DNA from: Thermoplasmata archaeon UBA184
GTDB taxonomy: Archaea > Thermoplasmatota > Thermoplasmata > Lutacidiplasmatales > UBA184
Direction of reading: 5' to 3'
DNA length: 13,369 nt
Assembly: GCA_002495185.1 (NCBI GenBank)
Contig: DAEB01000001.1
Location: forward strand, 9,479-22,847
Part shown: in pieces, positions 1-6,040 of the stretch
Layout of the letters: every line of letters begins with the position of its first letter
Position numbering within the stretch: the first letter of the stretch is position 1
Translations under genes and position numbers: made by a program
Notes under the pieces: model-generated
Databases searched by the model: none
Told to the model about the DNA's origin: nothing
What the model saw: only the letters and a program-made list of their open reading frames with translations

Positions 1-303
1 GCGACCGCGGGGAAGAACCCGGTGAACCACGTCGGGAAGATCTACAACCTCATGGGCAACCTGATCGCGAACGACATCGTGAAGGAAGCCGGCGGGGACG
101 TCCGCGAAGTCCATGTGCGGATCCTCTCGCAGATCGGTAAGCCGGTCGACGAGCCTCAGGTCGCCGCGGTCCAGCTCCTGCCCGCCGAAGGTGTCAAGCT
201 CGCCAAGGTCCGACCGAACGCGCAAGCGGTCACGGAGAAGTGGTTCCGGCAGATCGACACGATCCCCCGGCTCCTCCTCACCGGAAAGCTCACCGTCTTC
301 TAG
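1..303 (+). CDS. mat: S-adenosylmethionine synthetase, archaeal type (C-terminal end, partial)
   Basis: The window opens inside this gene; only the last 100 residues are present, read in frame from base 1 to the TAG at 301-303. The enzyme makes S-adenosylmethionine from methionine and ATP in the cytoplasm. The identification rests on the conserved stretch GKNPVNHVGKIYN, followed by ILSQIGKPVDEP and the short C-terminal tail ending GKLTVF, all typical of the divergent archaeal MAT family (about 400 residues), not bacterial MetK. The start lies upstream of the window. The next gene begins 23 bp after the stop on the same strand and encodes an enzyme that consumes SAM, so the two may be co-transcribed. 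Family assignment is by memory of the motif; no alignment was run. Confidence 0.85.
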   Translation, partial: ATAGKNPVNHVGKIYNLMGNLIANDIVKEAGGDVREVHVRILSQIGKPVDEPQVAAVQLLPAEGVKLAKVRPNAQAVTEKWFRQIDTIPRLLLTGKLTVF

Positions 304-326
304 GGGCGAAACCTTCCCGGTCGACC

Positions 327-1607
327 GTGCGGGTCTACGTCGAGTCGTACGGCTGCTCGCAGAACCAGGGCGAGGGCGCGGCGCTCGCCCGCGACCTCGC
401 TACCCACGGCCATGAGCTCGCCGCCCACCCCTCGCTCGCCGACGTCACGGTCCTCGTGACGTGCGGTGTCATCGGCCCGACCGAGGGCCGGATGGTGCGA
501 CGGTGGCAGGCGCTCGCCGCCCGAACTCCCCGGGTCGTGGTCACCGGCTGCCTGGTCCCTCTCCGCACCGAGTTGATGCAGGGGCCCGGCCGCGAACGGA
601 CGACGTTCGTCCCGATCCGGGAGCAAGACCACCTCCCCGCGCTGCTCGATACGTGGGCGCCGGACGCCCCTCTCCGCCTCCCGATGGCCGCGGTAGGCGG
701 GGACCGGCCCGCGCGACCGGTCTCGGAGGAGGTGGTCATCGCGCAGGGATGCACGAGCGGCTGCAGTTACTGCTTTAGCCGCCTCGCGCGCGGCCGTCTT
801 ACGAGCGTCCCGATCCCCGAGGTCGTCCGACGGGTGCGTTCGGCGACGGGGCGCGGGGTCCGAGAGGTCCGGCTCACCGGGCTCGACACCGCGGCCTGGG
901 GCGAGGACCTGCTCGGCCCCGAGAGGCTCCCCGAACTACTTTCGGCGGTCACACCGGTCCTCGGGGACGCTCGCGTGCGAGTCGGGATGATGAGCCCCCA
1001 GAGCCTCGCCCCGCACCTCGACCGGTACCTGGACGCGATGGCGCCCGAAACGGTCTATCGGTTCCTCCACCTCCCCCTTCAGAGCGGGTCGGACCGGGTC
1101 CTCGAGACGATGCGGCGCGGCTACTCCGTCGACGATTTCCGCCGCGAGGTCGATGCGGCCCGCCGGCGGTTCCCCGAGCTCCATCTCGCGACCGATGTGA
1201 TCGTCGGGTTCCCGGGCGAAACCGAGGAGGAGTTCCGAGACACCGAGAAGCTCCTGGAGTCGGTCGCGCCCGAGACGGTGAACGTCACCCGGTTCTCCCC
1301 CCGGCCCGGTACTCCCGCGTCGCGCCTCCCCCCGCTCCCCCCGCGGGTCGCGAAGCGACGGTCGCGGTCGCTCGCGGAGCTGCGCCACCGAATCTCCCGG
1401 TCGCGTCTCGAGCGGTGGATCGGTTCCCGCGCCCGGGTCCGCGTGCTCGAGCACGGCCCCGGCGGGAGCTCGGTCGCCCGCCTTCCGAACTACCTACCGG
1501 TCGTCCTCGACCACCGCCCCCCGCTCGGGTCGGATGTCGAGATCCGGGTGGACGGAGCCCGGTCGACGTACCTTCTGGGCTCCGTCCCCGCATCTCCTTC
1601 TAAATAG
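327..1607 (+). CDS. tRNA methylthiotransferase, CDKAL1/e-MtaB type (radical SAM)
   Basis: This is a radical SAM enzyme that adds a methylthio group to t6A37 of tRNA (ms2t6A). GTG at 327 is chosen because the product (426 residues, normal for the family) then begins directly with the UPF0004 strand VRVYVESYGC. Seen in the sequence: the three N-terminal cysteines for the auxiliary Fe-S cluster (C10, C46, C75), the radical SAM motif CTSGCSYC (C142, C146, C149), the stretch HLPLQSGSDRVLETMRRGY, the segment DVIVGFPGETEEEF, and a C-terminal TRAM-like RNA-binding domain from about residue 365. The usual NTC around the second cysteine reads VTCGV here. Bacterial MiaB acts on i6A and MtaB on t6A; archaeal context favours t6A. 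It follows the SAM synthetase by 23 bp. Confidence 0.92.
   Translation: MRVYVESYGCSQNQGEGAALARDLATHGHELAAHPSLADVTVLVTCGVIGPTEGRMVRRWQALAARTPRVVVTGCLVPLRTELMQGPGRERTTFVPIREQDHLPALLDTWAPDAPLRLPMAAVGGDRPARPVSEEVVIAQGCTSGCSYCFSRLARGRLTSVPIPEVVRRVRSATGRGVREVRLTGLDTAAWGEDLLGPERLPELLSAVTPVLGDARVRVGMMSPQSLAPHLDRYLDAMAPETVYRFLHLPLQSGSDRVLETMRRGYSVDDFRREVDAARRRFPELHLATDVIVGFPGETEEEFRDTEKLLESVAPETVNVTRFSPRPGTPASRLPPLPPRVAKRRSRSLAELRHRISRSRLERWIGSRARVRVLEHGPGGSSVARLPNYLPVVLDHRPPLGSDVEIRVDGARSTYLLGSVPASPSK
1599..1607 (+). promoter_or_regulatory. Possible BoxA/TATA element for the zinc-ribbon gene
   Basis: TCTAAATAG overlaps the stop codon of the preceding gene and is the only AT-rich stretch in an otherwise GC-rich 62-bp gap. 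With archaeal spacing it would start a transcript near 1625-1632, leaving a leader of about 40 nt that contains the hairpin at 1627-1660. Weak support; co-transcription from upstream is the alternative. Confidence 0.35.
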
Positions 1608-1626
1608 TCGGCCGACCCCTAGAACG

Positions 1627-1660
1627 TCGGTCCCCTCCCGTTCCGGGACGAGGGGGCCGA
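1627..1660 (+). other. Hairpin in the leader of the zinc-ribbon gene
   Basis: Bases 1627-1637 pair with 1650-1660 to form an 11-bp stem with one G-U pair, and two further C-G pairs can close a smaller loop inside. It ends 9 nt before the ATG at 1670. No T tract follows, so a classical terminator is not supported. It could be a leader structure affecting translation or a by-product of GC-rich sequence. Confidence 0.4.
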
Positions 1661-1669
1661 CCAGGACGG

Positions 1670-2617
1670 ATGTCGAGTCTGACCAGCACCGAGATCATCG
1701 TTCTCGTCGTCGCGGTGGTCCTCGCCGTCATCGTCATCGGGGTCCTCTACCTCACCATCCGCCGGCTCCGAGCCCGGAAACAGAAGCTCCTGGGGGAGCT
1801 CAGCGGCGGTCCCGAGCTGGTCCACGACCGGGCGTTTAACCGGATCGCCATGGCGCGCCGGGAGGCGGAGGTGCTGGCGGCGCAGGGAGCCGATGTCCAC
1901 CGGGCGCAGGAGCTGATCGCGGAGGCCCAGGGGGCCTTCGACACGCACCGCTACGACCATGCCTACACCTCCGCGCAGTCGGCGCACGAGGCGCTCGTGA
2001 TCGCCCGACGGCAGGGGTCCCGGACCTCCGCGCCCCCGACGGCCTCTCCCGCCCCCGAGCCGGTCCTCCGCCCGGAGCCCGTCGCTCCTCCCGTGATCGG
2101 TGGGGCGCCGCTCCCTTCGCGGGGTCCGGCGCGTCCGACGATGGCGAAGAACCGGGCCGAGTCCCAGTTCCAGATCCACATTCTCGGCGAGGAGCTGGAG
2201 GCGCTTCCCCCCCGACGCGCGCGAGACCCGTCCGCGCTCGATGCCGCGGACCTTCGACGGCGCGCCTCGCAAGCGTTCGATTCCGGCGACTTTACGGAGG
2301 CGTTCCGCCTCGCCCTGCGCGGACGACGCGCGTTGGGCGCCTCCCTCGAGACGCTTCCGCCGCCCGGCCCGGCGGCCGCCCAATCGACCGGGGCCGAACC
2401 GGACGGGTCGTCGACGGCCCCTCCCGACATTGCCCAGACCGCCGAGACCGTGGCGGGCGGGGAACGGTGTCCGGACTGTGGCTATCCGGCCCTGGCGGGG
2501 GATGCGTTCTGCCGCGGTTGTGGCCGGCCGCACGCGCCGGCCACGTGCCCGACCTGCGGTGCACCGCGGGCGGGAGACGAGCCGTTCTGCGGACGGTGCG
2601 GCTCGCGGTTCACGTAG
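1670..2617 (+). CDS. Membrane-anchored protein with two C-terminal zinc ribbons
   Basis: A 315-residue protein of unknown specific function. It starts with one transmembrane helix (about residues 8-30) followed by basic RRLRARKQK, which suggests the bulk is cytoplasmic. Two helical regions (about 51-115 and 160-223) contain TPR-like pairs such as AFDSGDFTEAFRLALRGRRAL. They are separated by a proline-rich linker (about 120-150), with a second low-complexity linker to 260. The C-terminus carries two four-cysteine zinc ribbons: C267/C270/C281/C284 and C293/C296/C307/C310. Such zinc-ribbon plus TPR-like membrane proteins are widespread in archaea and are usually annotated only by domain. The stop overlaps the stop of nreA on the other strand by 8 bp. 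An adaptor role is a guess. Confidence 0.8.
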   Translation: MSSLTSTEIIVLVVAVVLAVIVIGVLYLTIRRLRARKQKLLGELSGGPELVHDRAFNRIAMARREAEVLAAQGADVHRAQELIAEAQGAFDTHRYDHAYTSAQSAHEALVIARRQGSRTSAPPTASPAPEPVLRPEPVAPPVIGGAPLPSRGPARPTMAKNRAESQFQIHILGEELEALPPRRARDPSALDAADLRRRASQAFDSGDFTEAFRLALRGRRALGASLETLPPPGPAAAQSTGAEPDGSSTAPPDIAQTAETVAGGERCPDCGYPALAGDAFCRGCGRPHAPATCPTCGAPRAGDEPFCGRCGSRFT

Positions 2618-3947
2618 GGGCCGAACGCCCCTCGGCGACCCGCGGCAGCCATTCGTCCAACCGGCGCTGGGTCCGCGCCTCGTGCAGGAGCGCGCTCGAC
2701 CGAAGCCATCGGGGAAGGGGGATCGCGAACGATTGACCGATTCTCTCGGAGAGCTCGGACAGAGAGGCGACCTTCTCGGGGGGGCGCGAGAGAGCGGCGC
2801 GGACGTGCTCACGAACGTTCCACACTCCGAGCGGAAGAATCTCCCCGGGATGGACCTCGCGCAGAACGACCACGCCGGCCTGCCGGCCCATGCGGAGCAG
2901 AGACTCGCTGGTCGCGAGGCGAGCCGCGTAGTAGCATCCCCCGATGGACGCGTAGTTCGTCCGGCCCCGGAACCCTTCGTGGTCGCCGATCATGACAATC
3001 CGTCCCGGGCTCGGGTTCCAGAGTGTGTTCGGATACCATGCTTCGATCGATTCGTACCGATACGAGCCCGGAAGGAACGCGATCACCCAGCGGTTGTCGA
3101 GCGCGGTGAACCGGAAGAGGAGGATCTCCGACAGCTCGGGAAGGCTCCGGATCGTCTCGAGGTTCAACTTCGAGAGCAGGTCGTCGACGGCGGTGATGCT
3201 CCAGCGGGTCGGGACGAGACGGCGGCGCCCCCGGCGGCCCAGCGTTCCGACGCTGAACGCCCTCTGGATCCGGCTGACGCGGACTCCGCGGTGATAGAGC
3301 TCTTCGACGGCGACCCGGGCGTTCGCGTGAACGTCCGACGTGAGGCGGTCGAGGTTCGGGTCGACCCGGCGAACGTCGAGCCGGAGATTCTCGATGGGCG
3401 CCGTCGGCCCGAACGGGGGCGTGGAATCGCTCAGCGACAGGTGGCCCCGGGGGGGACGGCGAAAGTGCGCCTCGCTCTCCGCGCTCTCCCCGGCGATCCC
3501 GAGAAGCTGGAGGTCCTCGAGGATCGGGATCGGCTTCTCGGCGTCCGTCACGCGGATGGGGGTGGTCCCTCGGACGAGCCCCGTTCGGAACGACACGACC
3601 TCCGCGACCGACCGACCGACCCACTCTTCCGGCGTGTCGAAGAGCTCGGTGGAACCATGCTGGGGGCTCAGAAGGGGCCCGACCGAGACCTTGGGGTAGC
3701 CGAACCGACCCACGAAGAGACCCGGGGGCGATGTTCCTTCGAGGTCGACGCCGCTCACCATCGGGAGGGTCTTCTCGAACGCCTGGTACTTGACGAGAAT
3801 CGGGCAGACCGGCTTCCCGCAGAGGAGCTGCGCCGACCGGCAGCGCAGGCACATCGTCGGGTCCTCCTCGAGGCCGGGGATGCTCCACGAGAGGGATCCC
3901 ACCGGGGCGAGGCCCGGAATGGGGGGGACGGACGTCGAGCCGGCCAT
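2610..3947 (-). CDS. nreA: Archaeal DNA repair protein NreA
   Basis: NreA is an archaea-specific protein linked in haloarchaea to repair of DNA damage together with PCNA. The 445-residue product, from ATG at 3947, shows the family's marks: a four-cysteine zinc-binding motif (C33, C36, C43, C48) in CLRCRSAQLLCGKPVCPI, then FVGRFGYPKVSVGP, LFDTPEEWVG, PPFGPTAPIENLRLD, RRLVPTRWSITAVDD, and the later GGCYYAARLA and PLGVWNVREHVR. The C-terminal QRRLDEWL (427-434) has the layout of a PCNA-interacting peptide, with W433-L434 where two aromatic residues are usual. The first 30 residues before the zinc motif are extra; a later start cannot be excluded, although no in-frame ATG other than M32 lies before the cysteines. 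The gene converges with the zinc-ribbon gene (8-bp overlap). The mobile element begins 86 bp upstream of its start. Confidence 0.93.
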   Translation of the reverse strand: MAGSTSVPPIPGLAPVGSLSWSIPGLEEDPTMCLRCRSAQLLCGKPVCPILVKYQAFEKTLPMVSGVDLEGTSPPGLFVGRFGYPKVSVGPLLSPQHGSTELFDTPEEWVGRSVAEVVSFRTGLVRGTTPIRVTDAEKPIPILEDLQLLGIAGESAESEAHFRRPPRGHLSLSDSTPPFGPTAPIENLRLDVRRVDPNLDRLTSDVHANARVAVEELYHRGVRVSRIQRAFSVGTLGRRGRRRLVPTRWSITAVDDLLSKLNLETIRSLPELSEILLFRFTALDNRWVIAFLPGSYRYESIEAWYPNTLWNPSPGRIVMIGDHEGFRGRTNYASIGGCYYAARLATSESLLRMGRQAGVVVLREVHPGEILPLGVWNVREHVRAALSRPPEKVASLSELSERIGQSFAIPLPRWLRSSALLHEARTQRRLDEWLPRVAEGRSAPT

Positions 3948-3978
3948 CTTCGCTACCGACCGGAATCGGCCGGACGGG

Positions 3979-3986
3979 ATGTAAAG
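3979..3986 (-). promoter_or_regulatory. Possible BoxA/TATA element of nreA
   Basis: On the minus strand this reads CTTTACAT, 32-39 nt before the nreA ATG, in a GC-rich background. This spacing fits a nearly leaderless archaeal transcript. The element at 4034 starts 48 bp further upstream, so the core promoter seems intact. Confidence 0.4.
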
Positions 3987-4024
3987 CCGCCGGGAGAGGT
4001 CCTGAAACGGCCCTTCCCGGACTC

Positions 4025-4033
4025 CCGCGCCCC
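4025..4033. repeat. Target-site duplication, left copy
   Basis: CCGCGCCCC directly abuts the left terminal inverted repeat. The identical 9 bp abuts the right one at 10588-10596. A duplication of 9 bp is within the range known for IS4/IS5-type DDE elements. Confidence 0.85.
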
Positions 4034-4050
4034 GAACGTGTCGTCAAATC
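4034..4050 (+). repeat. Terminal inverted repeat, left end of transposon
   Basis: GAACGTGTCGTCAAATC matches the complement of the right end (10571-10587) at 16 of 17 positions, the mismatch being position 4. It is followed inward by two direct copies of CTGTCGTTCT (4057-4066, 4088-4097), which share the TGTCGT core of the repeat. Confidence 0.88.
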
Positions 4051-4467
4051 TCTTGGCTGTCGTTCTTTCCCGGGTTGCGCCGGAACTCTGTCGTTCTATT
4101 GGTTCCCGGACACGACCGCCCTTAGCAGGAGGGTTCGGAGAATGTAGCTTGACTCAGCCCTCTTACTTAGGCCGTCTCTCCTCAGCGGCTTCGATCGCAC
4201 GCAACGCCAGTCCACGTTCGAAGGTTGAGTGGTGGATGGCGACGTTTAGTCCCTCTCAAGGAGCGAACTGCCAGGCTTCACATCGCTCAACGACCCGTAA
4301 TCCTGGCGATAGTTCTCCTGGGATCAAGGGGGAACCGAAGGACTGAGAGTCCATTCTCCGATTGCGCATCTCCGGAAGGGGGTTGCGAGGCTAAAGGTCC
4401 GGGCGCGTGTGCATGTTGCTCGATTCCAATAGGAAACTCTAATCGTCAGCGACCCCTTGCCCTGCGA
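4051..4467. other. Left-end region of the transposon without a convincing gene
   Basis: About 417 bp between the left terminal repeat and the first confident start codon. It holds the two CTGTCGTTCT repeats near the end (31 bp apart). The reading frame of the downstream gene stays open back to a TTG at 4225, but the translation between 4225 and 4467 (basic, cysteine-rich, no clear signal peptide) does not look like part of the protein. I see no RNA gene here. It may hold the promoter of the beta-helix gene. Confidence 0.5.
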
Positions 4468-5874
4468 ATGTGGTCCAACCTTGGGGGCGCCCCTTTTGTG
4501 ACGGTGTCGTCGCGGGGCTTGAAGAATGGACTGGCGAGGACCCCGAACAATGGTGCGGACTTCGGGCCGGATAATGATACGACGGGTACCAGCGGTATCC
4601 AAGATGCTCTGAACTCAATATCCAACGGAGGAATGGTCTACATCTATGGCGAAGGGACCGCCGCTGAATACTCCCTGACACAGGCACTCCACAATACTGG
4701 AAATCAACAGGTCGTTTGGTTCGAGCCGGACGTCTATCTCCTTAATGCCATCTCTCAGGGGTCCTCCGGAGATGGGGCGTCCATCATCTTTGCCTTTTCG
4801 AACGCGACCTACAAAAGTGGCGGGCCGCAGGGCGCACCTACAGCGGCTTACTCCAATTGCTACTGGTACGGAAATGGATTGACGTTGGATGGTGCCAACA
4901 TTGGAACCAACTACGCCATCCAAGTGGACGTGACTGGTCCCCTCAACGGGGGGACTGCGGTGGCATTCGACTGCGAGCTCGGAGGCTTCAATCTAATCAA
5001 CATCGCGGGGGGAGCGCTTCTTTGCGCGACCTACAATGGCCACGGCTCCCAGCCCACGGATCTGCAGTCGAATCACAATATTCGTTTCTTTCAGATTACT
5101 GCGAAGTTCAGCGCTTCCACTGTTCAAAACAACTCGGGAATCCCCGTGGGAATCAATTCGTGCAATCGCATTGTCCTGGAGGACCTCGACATCGACTGCT
5201 CCGCCTATCCGAGCGTGGACTATTCCAATCCGTTTGTTTGGTCCGCGCAAGGCACTTGCCATGATATCATATTCAGACGCTGCCATTTCAAGGGAAACGG
5301 CGTAAGCGGGCAGGTACCTGAACTCCAGGGATCTGCCGTCTCGGGCGGTCAACCGAACTCTTCCGTCACGAGCAAGATTCTGATGGAGGATTGTATATTC
5401 GACAGCGGTGCGTCTTCTGTCGTCTTGGCAGGTTCAGGCGGTGGATTTCTCGATGACAACAACGGGTCCGGGAACTCGGCGGTCATCACCGATGTCGAGT
5501 TTCTCCGTTGCTCCTGGATCAACTGTGGCGTGACCTACCAGAATAACGGTGCTACGTCTTTCTTTGGATATGTTCGATTCCGCGATTGTCGGAATATGCC
5601 GGGTGCGTTCTCCGGTTCGCTGGTAGGGCGCGGACCCACAACGAACTCTCCGGTCACGATCACGGTCGGCGCCTCGCCATTTTCCTACCCCCCTAGTCCC
5701 TCTGCTGCTGACCCTTTTGACGTCGAGATCATCGTTCAGGGCGGGACGGTCACAGAAATCGACATCAATGGAGTCAAGACCGGAGTCACGGCGGGGTCGT
5801 TCAGGATCAGGCCAGTCGACCAACTAACAGTCAAGTACACTTCCGTCCCTACGATGAACAAGATTGCCCAGTGA
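4468..5874 (+). CDS. Right-handed parallel beta-helix (pectate-lyase-like) protein, transposon cargo
   Basis: A 468-residue protein from the first in-frame ATG at 4468. Residues 25-110 look like the entry segment of pectate-lyase-superfamily proteins: NNGADFGPDNDTTGTSGIQDAL, then a short sheet and a segment resembling the 'produce a list of positions' fold opening. From about 125 to 375 repeated short strands with Asn/Gly/Cys turns (for example NHNIRFFQIT, CNRIVLEDLDIDC, CHDIIFRRCHFKG, SKILMEDCIFDSG, VITDVEFLRCSWINCG) suggest a beta-helix. The last 80 residues (389-468) form a separate small beta domain with GGTVTEIDINGVKTG and DQLTVKYTSVPTM, of a type I recall from viral tail or capsid-associated proteins. 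No signal peptide is evident. Catalytic residues cannot be assigned. Codons are clearly less GC-rich than in the flanking genes. The start is uncertain: the frame is open to 4225. Confidence 0.72.
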   Translation: MWSNLGGAPFVTVSSRGLKNGLARTPNNGADFGPDNDTTGTSGIQDALNSISNGGMVYIYGEGTAAEYSLTQALHNTGNQQVVWFEPDVYLLNAISQGSSGDGASIIFAFSNATYKSGGPQGAPTAAYSNCYWYGNGLTLDGANIGTNYAIQVDVTGPLNGGTAVAFDCELGGFNLINIAGGALLCATYNGHGSQPTDLQSNHNIRFFQITAKFSASTVQNNSGIPVGINSCNRIVLEDLDIDCSAYPSVDYSNPFVWSAQGTCHDIIFRRCHFKGNGVSGQVPELQGSAVSGGQPNSSVTSKILMEDCIFDSGASSVVLAGSGGGFLDDNNGSGNSAVITDVEFLRCSWINCGVTYQNNGATSFFGYVRFRDCRNMPGAFSGSLVGRGPTTNSPVTITVGASPFSYPPSPSAADPFDVEIIVQGGTVTEIDINGVKTGVTAGSFRIRPVDQLTVKYTSVPTMNKIAQ

Positions 5875-5932
5875 GAAGGAGAGGATGGCGCCAGTACTCT
5901 TACCTCTCGGGTGACTCGATCGTCGGGAGGAG

Positions 5933-5944
5933 TTGCCCGGGCAA
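5933..5944. repeat. Perfect 12-bp palindrome between the cargo genes
   Basis: TTGCCCGGGCAA lies 58 bp after the beta-helix stop and about 55 bp before the putative TATA box of the Kelch/PKD gene. It could be an operator or a small hairpin after the upstream gene. No protein can be assigned to it. Confidence 0.4.
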
Positions 5945-5998
5945 ATATGCTTCAGTCACTCCGTCAAGGGAATAATGCGGCCATATATTCGCCGAGAG

Positions 5999-6007
5999 TT
6001 CTTAAGC
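5999..6007 (+). promoter_or_regulatory. Putative BoxA/TATA element of the Kelch/PKD gene
   Basis: TTCTTAAGC ends 33 nt before the ATG at 6041, giving a short leader. An alternative AT-rich stretch, ATATATT, lies at 5983-5989. Both are plausible archaeal TATA boxes; spacing favours the nearer one. Confidence 0.4.
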
Positions 6008-6040
6008 CGGGAAGCCGCAATTGTCGATTGAAGGGTAGGG

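Noticed and set aside
1619..2812. Long open frame on the minus strand (about 397 codons) opposite the zinc-ribbon gene
   Set aside because: Arg/Pro/Gly-rich translation with no domain; it is the shadow of the plus-strand gene with a clear membrane helix and eight zinc-ligand cysteines.
2809..4047. Second long minus-strand frame over nreA
   Set aside because: Pro/Arg-rich shadow of nreA in another frame; no conserved motif.
2100..4346. Plus-strand open frame of about 748 codons
   Set aside because: It runs antisense to nreA, has low-complexity charged sequence and crosses the transposon boundary. NreA motifs on the minus strand explain the region.
4503..4511. GGTGTCGTC near the start of the beta-helix gene, similar to the terminal repeat core
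   Set aside because: Only 9 bp match, inside coding sequence, with no AAATC extension; probably chance.
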